A DNA stretch of 64,000 bases from an alpha proteobacterium IMCC14465 (GTDB taxonomy: Bacteria; Pseudomonadota; Alphaproteobacteria; RS24), in the NCBI GenBank assembly GCA_000293845.2, contig ALYF01000003.1, positions 1-64,000 of the forward strand, given 5' to 3'. Below, one piece after another: positions 16,882-25,219 of this stretch. Position 1 is the stretch's first letter. Every line of letters begins with the position of its first letter. Made by a program: the position numbers and the translations under genes. The notes beneath the pieces were generated by a model that worked only from the letters and a program-made list of their open reading frames with translations, had not been told where the DNA came from and made no database searches.

Positions 16882-19842
16882 GTGGAAGTGTCGATTAAAA
16901 GTGGGGCATTCAGATTCATCTCAGGCGCAACGGCATCCTCCGGCCCCGATGCGGTAAAACTGAAACTCCCCAAAGCCACACTTTCAATTCGCGGCACAGA
17001 AGTCCTCGGCGATGTGTCCCCCGCAAACACTCAAATTATTCTTATGTCGGGGATTATTAATGTCATCACCGATAATGATATTAAGGAAATCTCCCAGCAT
17101 GGCTGGGGCGTCGAGGTGAATGATCAAGGCGATATTAGCGACCCGTCTCCAGTCGAAACAAACGCGCTTGAGGATGTCATCATTTTGCTGGAAAGCACAG
17201 AAGAGGACAGTGACGGCGAGGATGATTCAGAAGACCAACTCGTGACAAATACACAAAGTTCAAGCGATGAAGACTCAGAAGAAGACACTCAAGAAGAGGT
17301 CGATAGTGAAAACACGGAAACAACAACCGCTTCTAATGAAACAAATAATGAAACAAATGCTGGGGGTGACGAGACACCTGCGGCACAAAATGACAGCACA
17401 GCGACGACACAATCATCTGAGGCATCATCTGAGGCATCATCTGATGCGTCATCTGATACATCATTAGCCGCTGGGACAGATACAGACACGCAGCTTGCCT
17501 CGACTACAAGCACTGAGACGAGCCTTGACGTTAATGGCAATCTTGATGGTGATGGTCAGTTGCAATCTGACAGTGATCAAACCAGCGATTTTGACAAAAT
17601 TATTCTCGCCTCTTTCCAACAGGACAACACAACAACTTCCAGCTCTACAGAACTCGACACAGACTTAACAGCTGAAAACAACATTCAGACTGATGACGAG
17701 ACGTTAGAGCTCACAGCTGATGGTCAAATTAAGCAACCTTCTATTGACGCGACGGGTAGACCTGACAGCGATGCAACGACCACCACCGCACAGGCAGATA
17801 TTGTTGATCAACTCGTATCCCCTGTAGCAACCGAAACAGACACAGAAAAACAGGCGACTGAAAAAACGTCTGAAGAAGACATGAAAATTGTTGGAGAGGA
17901 AGCAGCTTCAAGCACAACAGGAAACTCAGCAACTGACAATTCAGCAACTGATAATTCAGCAACTGATAATTCAGCAACTGATAATTCAGCAACTGATAAT
18001 TCAGCAACTGATAATTCAGCAACTGATAATTCAGCAACTGATAATTCAGCAACTGATAATTCAGGGGCTGGAAACTCAGGAACAACACCAATTAATGAAG
18101 CCCCTATTGCTGAAACACTGGCCGACCTCACCCTGACCGACACAAGCGGCGATGATGATTTTGCAAATATCTTGTCAAAAATAGATGCGAATGACCCTGA
18201 TGGCGATGAGTTAGCTTTTGCCATTGTCAATGGCTCAACTAATACCAGACAGGTGGGCTATGACATAGCTCTTGTCGGCACATATGGCACGCTTTATTTG
18301 AATACGAACACTGGCGATTTGCTTTATGTGCCGGATGATACTGCCATTGAAGGCCTAACCGCTGATGCCACGGAAGAATTTAATCTGAACATCTCTGATG
18401 GCACCAACCAGATTAGCCAGATACTTAAAGCTGTCATCATCGGTGCAGATGACAGCCTCACCTCCAGTAATGCGGCCTCATCAATCGCAGATACGACTTC
18501 TCTTGCCGTTGGTGGTGTGACCGATATTGATGGGACTCTGTCCGCCAGTGATTTGGATGCAGATGCGTTGGAATTTTCAATCATTGTTGACGGATCTGTC
18601 GTAACGCAAGCAAGTTCGCCGGAAGCGCTTCTCGGGCCAGCACCCGCGCCCGGTGAGCCAAATTATGAATTTATCACCAATATTTATGCCAATTACGACA
18701 AGGCCTATGATTTAGCGAATAGCGTCTATGGCACAGATATTATTCTAAACTCCGAGACCGGCGCCTTTAAAATTCTGCCTAATGGTGTTTTGCTGGATGC
18801 TTTAGATGATGGGGAAACAGCAAATGAGCAAGTCAGTTTTCAAGTCACAAATGGTGCTGAAACACTTACCCGCACACTGGACCTAAATTATGTAGGCGCA
18901 GAAGACCCACCCGAAATCTCGTCAATGGACGGGAACCCTATGTCTTTGACCAGCAGTCAGATTGATGTGGCTGTCGCTCGGGTGGAAGACCGCGATATAG
19001 AAATATTTGAAGACCAGACAGAAAATTTGCCATCATGGATTGGCTTTGCTCAAGACCCGGCAAACCCTGGCATTTATCTCTGGAGCATTGATGACAATGC
19101 CGGCAATGAGCCGATTGTTGATCATTACCTCAATGGGAGCATCCAGATTAACTTTCAAGCGAAATCAGGCAATCAGGCTTCTGATGTCTTAGCTCAGACG
19201 CTCACATTTATTTGCCAGACAACCAAGTGTAGTAATTTCATTCAATCCACGGATGCAACGACCCCTGTGCCAACAAACTCACCACTCGTCGATTTGCTGG
19301 ATAATTCTGGCGGTAAAATTTTTATTAATAGCGTTCAATATAATTCATTGTCGTTTTTAGAAATGCAAAACTTTTTTGACGAATCTTCTTCTTCCATCGG
19401 GTCATTTCATAGAAAATATACCGTACCTTCGACCGGCGCTTATGATGGGGACTGGAGTGTCGGTCATGTTGTCATGGCAGATTACGGCACTCAAAATGTT
19501 CAATCTGATGTCTATCTAACATTCAGTAATCTGCAATATGCCAACAATGCTGGCGGCAACTTTACCGATACTGCACCATTTGATTGGAATACGGACAGAT
19601 TGAATAATGATGGCACCTTCACAAAAACCAACATAGCTATTGATACAGGTGTCGACTCATCTGTCGGTAATGATTTCGATGTGAATGTTACCCACCATGT
19701 CAGTTTTTTGAAAAATAGTGCTAGCCAATATGCTTTGGCGGGCGCGATAGAAATCTCGCCATCTGGCATGAATGAAGCCGGTTACGAGGATGACAGCATC
19801 GATTTGATGAACCCTAGAGTTGTGATATTAGAGCCTCAGTAA
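16882..19842 (+). CDS. FecR-domain, Ser/Thr-rich repeat and cadherin/VCBS-like surface protein (main part)
   Basis: This open frame really begins upstream, near 16727, as the continuation of the N-terminal fragment; the GTG at 16882 is only the first start codon inside it. In order it carries the rest of a FecR domain (TLGPNAELIVDKF before 16882, then GAFRFISG and RGTEVLGD), a ~300-residue acidic Ser/Thr/Asp linker with nine NSATD repeats, and one or two cadherin/VCBS-like units (DANDPDGDELAFAI, ADDS). A beta-rich C-terminal domain ends in VVILEPQ. The layout is that of a large exported surface or adhesin-like protein. It ends 3 nt before the TPR/beta-barrel gene, so the two are one transcription unit. 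Function is inferred. Confidence 0.75.
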   Translation: MEVSIKSGAFRFISGATASSGPDAVKLKLPKATLSIRGTEVLGDVSPANTQIILMSGIINVITDNDIKEISQHGWGVEVNDQGDISDPSPVETNALEDVIILLESTEEDSDGEDDSEDQLVTNTQSSSDEDSEEDTQEEVDSENTETTTASNETNNETNAGGDETPAAQNDSTATTQSSEASSEASSDASSDTSLAAGTDTDTQLASTTSTETSLDVNGNLDGDGQLQSDSDQTSDFDKIILASFQQDNTTTSSSTELDTDLTAENNIQTDDETLELTADGQIKQPSIDATGRPDSDATTTTAQADIVDQLVSPVATETDTEKQATEKTSEEDMKIVGEEAASSTTGNSATDNSATDNSATDNSATDNSATDNSATDNSATDNSATDNSATDNSGAGNSGTTPINEAPIAETLADLTLTDTSGDDDFANILSKIDANDPDGDELAFAIVNGSTNTRQVGYDIALVGTYGTLYLNTNTGDLLYVPDDTAIEGLTADATEEFNLNISDGTNQISQILKAVIIGADDSLTSSNAASSIADTTSLAVGGVTDIDGTLSASDLDADALEFSIIVDGSVVTQASSPEALLGPAPAPGEPNYEFITNIYANYDKAYDLANSVYGTDIILNSETGAFKILPNGVLLDALDDGETANEQVSFQVTNGAETLTRTLDLNYVGAEDPPEISSMDGNPMSLTSSQIDVAVARVEDRDIEIFEDQTENLPSWIGFAQDPANPGIYLWSIDDNAGNEPIVDHYLNGSIQINFQAKSGNQASDVLAQTLTFICQTTKCSNFIQSTDATTPVPTNSPLVDLLDNSGGKIFINSVQYNSLSFLEMQNFFDESSSSIGSFHRKYTVPSTGAYDGDWSVGHVVMADYGTQNVQSDVYLTFSNLQYANNAGGNFTDTAPFDWNTDRLNNDGTFTKTNIAIDTGVDSSVGNDFDVNVTHHVSFLKNSASQYALAGAIEISPSGMNEAGYEDDSIDLMNPRVVILEPQ
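17419..17466. repeat. Degenerate 12-bp repeats in the Ser-rich linker
   Basis: Four imperfect 12-bp units of the type GAGGCATCATCT encode ASSE/ASSD tetrapeptides in the FecR-domain protein. They are a second repeat array upstream of the NSATD array. Confidence 0.7.
17923..18057. repeat. Nine tandem 15-bp repeats encoding NSATD
   Basis: Nine consecutive 15-bp units, all but identical (the first has GAC where the others have GAT), encode Asn-Ser-Ala-Thr-Asp. The array lies in the flexible linker between the FecR and cadherin-like parts. The near identity indicates recent expansion, and the copy number is likely to vary between strains without shifting the frame. Confidence 0.93.
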
Positions 19843-19845
19843 TTC

Positions 19846-21198
19846 ATGATATATATGCGTTTTTCCATAAAATTGAGTCAGCTTTTGACCTTCACGGTTC
19901 TCCTTTGCGCACCTGAAATTGTTGCCGGTGGGGGCGTTGAGCGCACAGAGAGTCAAAGCCTTACACCTCAATCAGAAACAGGCATTTTCGAACAAGTATT
20001 GGGCGATCCCGGCAATCTGGAACTCAATTTTCTACTGTTTAAAAAACAACTCGCTGAAAATAATGTCAAAGGCGCAACCGCAACTTTGGAGCGGGTTTTG
20101 TTGACCGACCCAAACAGTAAGCTCGCACGCATCATGTATGCTCAGTTGAAATTACGCATGGGTAACAGGACTGAAGGACTTCGCAATCTTGATCAGATTT
20201 CGCAAGATACAACCGCAACAGCAGATATGCGTAAAAATGCAGCCGCTCTCAGAGAAGGCCTAAAACGCGCTGAACAAATGAACACGCGCCGTATACCGCG
20301 CAAGAAATTTGTTTCAAGGCTCAAGCTAGGGGGCGGCATTGCTGAAAATGCCCTAGGCACATCGGAAGAAAACCAGATTACTTTTTTCGATAATGATTTT
20401 CTCAATACAGTGCCGGACATAGATGAGAGTTTCTCCACAGCCCAACTCGATGTCACCTACACACCCTCGTTTAATCTGGATGATGATGAATTTCTGCAAT
20501 TCTACGCCTCCAATCAGATTAAAGATTTCAAAGATCTAAACCGCTATGATTTGACTCTGACAACTCTGGGCATGAGCTATAGCAAGGGTAGTGAAAGAAC
20601 CTTGGGTCTCTCCGTGAGCCTTACGGATATTAATTTGAACTGGCATAATTATGCGTCGATTTTTAACCTCGCCGCCAATGTCAAACTTCCAATGTCCGAA
20701 AATTTTACGTTGATACCTGTTGTGACGGCAGCGCGTTCTGTTCACAGTTATCATCCTGACATCGCAACCAATAAAGGGAATACTGGCTGGACCTATAAGG
20801 TCGGGCTTGGCGCCGAATACAGAAAAGAAAGATTTTTTGTTAGCCTCCAACCATCACTGACCCAATTGGACAAGAATGACAGACTAAATAATTATGATCA
20901 GGAACAGATTGCGTTTATTGCCGGACGCAAATTTGATCAAATCCTGATTTCCGGACGCTTCAACCGTTCCGAACGTTCATATGAACAAGCTGATCCATTC
21001 ATTTCATCTCTTCGCAAACGCAAAGACCGTCTATCGGAATATTCAGCCAGCCTATTTTGGACGCCTCAAGCCGTAGCGCAAAACAGGATGATACCGCAAT
21101 TGGAGCTTGGCATTTTCCATAAAAAGATAAAATCTAATCTGCCAAATTTCTCCAAAGAAACAACTGACCTTACCTTTTCCGTGTCTTGGGTTTTTTAG
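19846..21198 (+). CDS. TPR plus outer-membrane beta-barrel protein (Slam-like layout)
   Basis: A 450-aa exported protein with a signal peptide (cleavage after EIVA). A TPR-like helical region follows (residues ~45-140, e.g. NNVKGATATLERVLLTDPNSKLARIMYAQLKLRMG), then a ~290-residue beta-strand-rich region ending in FSVSWVF, a barrel C-terminus. This layout is that of surface lipoprotein assembly modulators (Slam, DUF560), which move proteins to the cell surface. It starts 3 nt after the FecR-domain gene. I infer that it displays or secretes that protein. The Slam assignment needs a profile search. ATG 19855 is a possible alternative start. Confidence 0.68.
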   Translation: MIYMRFSIKLSQLLTFTVLLCAPEIVAGGGVERTESQSLTPQSETGIFEQVLGDPGNLELNFLLFKKQLAENNVKGATATLERVLLTDPNSKLARIMYAQLKLRMGNRTEGLRNLDQISQDTTATADMRKNAAALREGLKRAEQMNTRRIPRKKFVSRLKLGGGIAENALGTSEENQITFFDNDFLNTVPDIDESFSTAQLDVTYTPSFNLDDDEFLQFYASNQIKDFKDLNRYDLTLTTLGMSYSKGSERTLGLSVSLTDINLNWHNYASIFNLAANVKLPMSENFTLIPVVTAARSVHSYHPDIATNKGNTGWTYKVGLGAEYRKERFFVSLQPSLTQLDKNDRLNNYDQEQIAFIAGRKFDQILISGRFNRSERSYEQADPFISSLRKRKDRLSEYSASLFWTPQAVAQNRMIPQLELGIFHKKIKSNLPNFSKETTDLTFSVSWVF

Positions 21199-21240
21199 AC
21201 TGGGGTTTTTTAGACTTGGATCTTTCAGACTGGGGTCTTT
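21189..21240. repeat. 15-bp tandem repeats across a stop codon
   Basis: Units at 21189-21203, 21204-21218 and 21219-21233, with a partial fourth, repeat the last codons and TAG of the TPR/barrel gene. The extra copies lie beyond the stop, so the protein end is preserved. Confidence 0.8.
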
Positions 21241-21259
21241 GAAAATACGCCCTAGCTTT

Positions 21260-21712
21260 CTAGCTATTGTCCCAGCCCTTATGAGGGGGCCAATTCGTGT
21301 CCGGTGATGGGTTATTACTGCTCCCCCAAAACGCATAGAAATGCGTCATCTTACCAGCCTCGTTGAAGACAACCGCATCCAGCGTATCGACAAAAAACTC
21401 AGGCCCATAACCATGAACTCGCGCCCGCATCCCAACCGCTGCATAAAAACCCGCAACTCTTATGGCACCTTCGGGACATAAAACCAACTGACCCGCACTG
21501 GGTTCAAAAAACTCTCTAATCTGATCATGCCCGATACGCGGCGGCTCACCAACAGGATCAAAAAAGCGCGCTTCAGGATTGAATAGATTTAAAATCCCAT
21601 CCACATCACCTTCTGACAAACATTTACAATATTCATTCAGAACTGACCGCACATGGTCAGGTGACGGCGGTGTGCCTTCTATAGGACTTCCAAAAACAAG
21701 ATTTTCTAACAT
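21260..21712 (-). CDS. SnoaL/NTF2-like fold protein
   Basis: A 150-aa cone-shaped NTF2-like protein of the SnoaL / ketosteroid isomerase group. Segments LNEYCKCLSEGDVDGILNLF, ARFFDPVG and MTHFYAFWG match this fold. Members are isomerases, cyclases or ligand-binding proteins. AGGAG precedes the ATG at 21712. It follows the SDR gene by 13 bp on the same strand, and the pair probably acts on the same lipid or steroid-like substrate. Confidence 0.8.
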   Translation of the reverse strand: MLENLVFGSPIEGTPPSPDHVRSVLNEYCKCLSEGDVDGILNLFNPEARFFDPVGEPPRIGHDQIREFFEPSAGQLVLCPEGAIRVAGFYAAVGMRARVHGYGPEFFVDTLDAVVFNEAGKMTHFYAFWGSSNNPSPDTNWPPHKGWDNS

Positions 21713-21725
21713 GATGTTCTCCTTA

Positions 21726-22481
21726 TTAACCAAATATTGTGTAGCCGCCATCAACGACCAGCGCCTGACCGGTTATCCATTGTGCAGCAGAGCTTGAGGC
21801 AAATAAAACCGCACCGGCAATATCCTCTGGCTTTCCGAGCCTTTGCAAAGGCGTTCGTTGCAATGTCGGATTAATCCATTCGGGATTATCAAACATCACA
21901 GATGTCATGCCTGTCTGAGTGAGCCCTGCAGCCACGGCATTTACGCGAATATTACGCTTACCCAAATCAACCGCCATGCCGCGAATGAGTCCTAATATAC
22001 CAGTTTTGGCCGCCCCGTAGCCAAGCGTCATATCCACACCCATAAACGAGGTCACGGAAGCAACATTCACAATCGCGCCGCCGCCCGGCAAATTGCTTTC
22101 GGCAAGCCTATCCACAAGGCCATGCGACAGACGATAAACACCCGTCAGATGCATCTGGATTGCACGCGCAAATACATCTGGATCATGCTCATCCAACCCT
22201 TGAGAGGCAAATGCCAGACCGGCATTATTGACCAAAATATCCAACCCGCCTTCGCCGCTAACTGCTTTAGCCACCGTATCAATGCTTGCATTATCTTCTA
22301 AATCCATTTGCTTGAAGCTAAAGGCAGAAAAATCAACATCGTAATTCTCAAGAGGTTTTGTTCCGGTAATCACAACATCTGCTCCGGCCTCAAGATACAT
22401 GCGCGCCGCAGATAGGCCGATACCACTCGTGCCACCCGTCACCAGAACACGGTAACCGCTAAAGTCATATTTTACTGTCAT
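21726..22481 (-). CDS. Short-chain dehydrogenase/reductase
   Basis: A 251-aa classical SDR. Cofactor motif TGGTSGIG, structural LVNNAGLAF and catalytic YGAAK are all present, and the C-terminal ITGQALVVDGGYTIFG is typical. It uses NAD(P) to oxidise or reduce a secondary alcohol. I place the start at the ATG at 22481, behind GGGGGGATAGGA; the open frame extends ~290 bp further upstream but into the region shared with the divergent MetY-like gene. It is the first gene of a two-gene unit with the SnoaL-like gene. Confidence 0.9.
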   Translation of the reverse strand: MTVKYDFSGYRVLVTGGTSGIGLSAARMYLEAGADVVITGTKPLENYDVDFSAFSFKQMDLEDNASIDTVAKAVSGEGGLDILVNNAGLAFASQGLDEHDPDVFARAIQMHLTGVYRLSHGLVDRLAESNLPGGGAIVNVASVTSFMGVDMTLGYGAAKTGILGLIRGMAVDLGKRNIRVNAVAAGLTQTGMTSVMFDNPEWINPTLQRTPLQRLGKPEDIAGAVLFASSSAAQWITGQALVVDGGYTIFG

Positions 22482-22649
22482 TCCTATCCCCCCAAAATCT
22501 AAATTATCGTAATTTATTTCCTGCAGGTTTGAAACAAAAGATACCGTAGATTTGGCACACCCTCTCAAAATAACCTGCATATTTGCTTTAAAAGGTGGTA
22601 TTTGGCATGGTGTTGTATTCGCAATTATATATTTGTTGAGGAGGAAATT

Positions 22650-23939
22650 GTGACTGAATCGAAAAACCCTGAAACCATTGTTTTGCATAGCGGGTGGCGC
22701 AGTGACCCGACAACCGGCTCGGTTGCAGTCCCTATCCACCAGACAACGAGTTATCAGTTCAATAATACCGATCACGCCGCAAGTCTTTTTGCTCTTTCAG
22801 AACTCGGCAATATCTACACACGGATTATGAACCCGACCAATGATGTCCTCGAGCAGCGCATCGCCGAGCTTGAAGGTGGAGTTGCGGCACTGTCTGTTTC
22901 TTCCGGTCAAACCGCAACTGCCATGTCGATCCAAAATATTGCGCATGCGGGCGACAATATTATTTCCTCCACCGATCTTTATGGGGGAACTTGGAATCTT
23001 TTCGCCAACACGCTACCGGATATGGGCATTGAGGTCAGATTTGTTGACCCCTCTGACCCACAGGCTTTTGAAAATGCGATTGATGACAAAACGCGTGCGA
23101 TATATGCCGAGACATTACCAAATCCGAAATTGGAAGTTTTTCCGATTGCCGAAATTGCTGCCATTGGGCGCGCGCACGGCATTCCGTTAATTATGGATAA
23201 TACCGCAGCACCTATTTTATGCCGCCCGCTTGATCACGGCGCGGCGATTGTTGTTTACAGTTCTACCAAATATATTGGTGGGCATGGAACATCCATTGGT
23301 GGCCTGATTGTTGATGGCGGTAATTTTGACTGGGCCGCTGCGGGCGACAGACAACCTTATCTCAACCAGCCTGACCCATCCTATCATGGCGCCGTTTGGA
23401 CGGTCGCTTCTGCCCCGCTTGGGCCTATCGCTTATATTTTGAAAGCGCGAACCACCTTATTGCGCGATCTTGGTGGGGCGATGAGTCCCTTTAATGCGTT
23501 TCAGTTTCTGCAAGGCATGGAAACCTTACCGCTTCGTATGCGGGCCCATTGTGAGAATGCTGTGAAAGTTGCTGAGTTCTTGTCTTCCCATAATGCGGTT
23601 GAGCGCGTCATTTATCCCTCATTGATGGATGATAAACTCAAAGCCCGTGCCGATGCTGTGATGAATGGCGGCTATGGTGCGCTTATGGGCTTTGAATTAA
23701 AAGCTGGTGCCGAAGCCGGTAAGAAATTCATTGATGCGTTACAAATGCTGTATCACGTCGCAAATATCGGAGATGCGCGTTCCCTCGCCATTCATCCAGC
23801 AAGCACAACGCACAGCCAATTATCACCGGAAGATCAAATGGCCTCAGGTGTAACCCCGGGTTATGTGAGATTGTCGGTTGGAATTGAACATATTGACGAT
23901 ATACTTGTCGACCTTGAGCAGGCACTTAAACAAGTCTGA
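22650..23939 (+). CDS. O-acetylhomoserine sulfhydrylase / cystathionine gamma-synthase family PLP enzyme
   Basis: A 429-aa Cys/Met-metabolism PLP enzyme, most like MetY (O-acetylhomoserine aminocarboxypropyltransferase), which makes homocysteine from O-acetylhomoserine and sulfide. It contains YTRIMNPTNDVLEQRIAELEGG, the aspartate strand MDNTAA, the PLP-lysine motif VYSSTKYIGGHG and ARSLAIHPASTTH. The start is GTG at 22650 with GAGGAGG upstream; an upstream ATG frame to 22602 lacks a site. I looked for a SAM riboswitch in the 168-bp leader and did not see one. A terminator follows. It could supply methionine from the sulfide handled by the sulfur genes further right. Confidence 0.9.
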   Translation: MTESKNPETIVLHSGWRSDPTTGSVAVPIHQTTSYQFNNTDHAASLFALSELGNIYTRIMNPTNDVLEQRIAELEGGVAALSVSSGQTATAMSIQNIAHAGDNIISSTDLYGGTWNLFANTLPDMGIEVRFVDPSDPQAFENAIDDKTRAIYAETLPNPKLEVFPIAEIAAIGRAHGIPLIMDNTAAPILCRPLDHGAAIVVYSSTKYIGGHGTSIGGLIVDGGNFDWAAAGDRQPYLNQPDPSYHGAVWTVASAPLGPIAYILKARTTLLRDLGGAMSPFNAFQFLQGMETLPLRMRAHCENAVKVAEFLSSHNAVERVIYPSLMDDKLKARADAVMNGGYGALMGFELKAGAEAGKKFIDALQMLYHVANIGDARSLAIHPASTTHSQLSPEDQMASGVTPGYVRLSVGIEHIDDILVDLEQALKQV

Positions 23940-23960
23940 CATTCTTAGATATAAATTTAA

Positions 23961-23997
23961 AAACCGGGTGTCTTGATAAAGTCATCCGGTTTTTTTG
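23961..23997. terminator. Rho-independent terminator after the MetY-like gene
   Basis: A 10-bp stem (23961-23970 with 23983-23992, one G-U pair) is followed by a run of seven Ts. It sits between convergent genes and overlaps the stop of the DsbA-like gene. The A/T-rich flank may make it work in both directions. Confidence 0.88.
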
Positions 23998-25142
23998 AGT
24001 TCATCTTCAATCAACCAGAGCCTGTCTTGTCCCCAGGTAACCGTTTCGCCGATTTTAAAACTTGGCACACCCCAGACCCCCAGCGACATCATTTCAAGTC
24101 GATTAGCTTCAGCTTCATCGCGCCAGTCATCATTACCCAGAATCTGCCGCGCTACCCGCCAATCCAGACCCGCGCCTTCTACAATCCGCCGCATACCGCT
24201 ATTACTATTCGCATCAACCCCTTTAGCCCAGACATTGTTGAGGAATACCCGTACATAATCCATACCACGCCCTTGCTCTATCGCCCATGGCAGTAACGAG
24301 TAACCGCGCTCCACAGGTCGTCCAACAGGGTCGCAAATTTTACCAAAAGGAACACCTATCCGGCGCGCCTCTCTTGCCGTATCAGGTAAAATATATTCTC
24401 TCTTGGCCTTTGGCAGAGGGAGATTGCGCATAACCATGGGTAAAACAAAACGGAGACGCAAATCAGCATCATAGGCATCTGCCAGAGCCGCCACGCGGTC
24501 AGCGACAATCGCCGTATAAGGACTTCTGAATGAGAGAAAGAAATCAATGACGGGTTTATTAGGTCTTTTTACGCCCCCAGAAGTTTCAGCAACTGCTGGC
24601 GGCAGGAAAATCGGCGCGAGACCTTCCTGTCGCGAGACACCCAATTCAGTAAGCCTGTCTTCAAGATAATGGAGACGATCAAGCCCCCAATACCACTCCC
24701 CGCCATAATAAAGCGTTCCCCCCAAATAATGACCCAAGCGAGCGAGGCGCGCATCTGCATTGAGGTTTTCAGAAGATGTTGATTGCTGAAATACCGCTGA
24801 AGGGATTTTCTTAACCTGAAAATCAATATCGGCTTTCGCCGCAAGTCGGGTCGCATCTAATATTGCATAATCCGCAAGCTTCTGACGCTCAGGGACAAAA
24901 GCATCCGTCGGGGGTGATATATGCCAGACCTTAATTGTCACATCATAACGCGCCTGAAATTCAGCCAAGACCGTTGCGAGTAATTGCGAATATGGGTCAG
25001 AGACATCATGGAAAAACTCAACAAGATGCGGTGCGCCGGCTTTTTGCCTGCGATGTTCAAAACGCTTGCGCTTGGCGAGATATCGCCTTTCACTCGTTTT
25101 ATACGCCACAAGTTGCGGCAAAATCAGCGATTTTAAAGACAT
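23982..25142 (-). CDS. Double-domain DsbA / HCCA-isomerase (kappa-GST-like) protein
   Basis: A 386-aa protein with two thioredoxin-fold kappa-class domains. Domain 1 begins VEFFHDVSDPYSQLL (residue ~45). Domain 2 begins VIDFFLSFRSPYTAIV (~205) and ends GVWGVPSFKIGETVTWGQDRLWLIEDEL, the usual ending of 2-hydroxychromene-2-carboxylate isomerase. No CxxC is present, so it is probably a glutathione-dependent isomerase or transferase and not a disulfide oxidase. The ATG at 25142 gives the MSLK N-terminus common to relatives; 25175 is an alternative. It is divergent from the MBL hydrolase. Confidence 0.78.
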   Translation of the reverse strand: MSLKSLILPQLVAYKTSERRYLAKRKRFEHRRQKAGAPHLVEFFHDVSDPYSQLLATVLAEFQARYDVTIKVWHISPPTDAFVPERQKLADYAILDATRLAAKADIDFQVKKIPSAVFQQSTSSENLNADARLARLGHYLGGTLYYGGEWYWGLDRLHYLEDRLTELGVSRQEGLAPIFLPPAVAETSGGVKRPNKPVIDFFLSFRSPYTAIVADRVAALADAYDADLRLRFVLPMVMRNLPLPKAKREYILPDTAREARRIGVPFGKICDPVGRPVERGYSLLPWAIEQGRGMDYVRVFLNNVWAKGVDANSNSGMRRIVEGAGLDWRVARQILGNDDWRDEAEANRLEMMSLGVWGVPSFKIGETVTWGQDRLWLIEDELKKTG

Positions 25143-25219
25143 ATCTGCATCCCAACCTTTCACTACATAAATCATTATGCCTATGATATTTTTCGTCTTT
25201 CAAGCCATAAAGGGAGAAT

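Noticed and set aside
17741-18230. Long open frames on both strands through the NSATD array
   Set aside because: These are shadows: a 15-bp repeat without a stop in any frame stays open in all six frames. The translation with domains is the rightward one.
22482-22649. Possible SAM riboswitch in the MetY-like leader
   Set aside because: An 8-bp inverted repeat (22523-22530, 22571-22578) and an ATTTG were seen, but the conserved pairing and GCUAAA-type core of SAM-II/SAM-V are not present.
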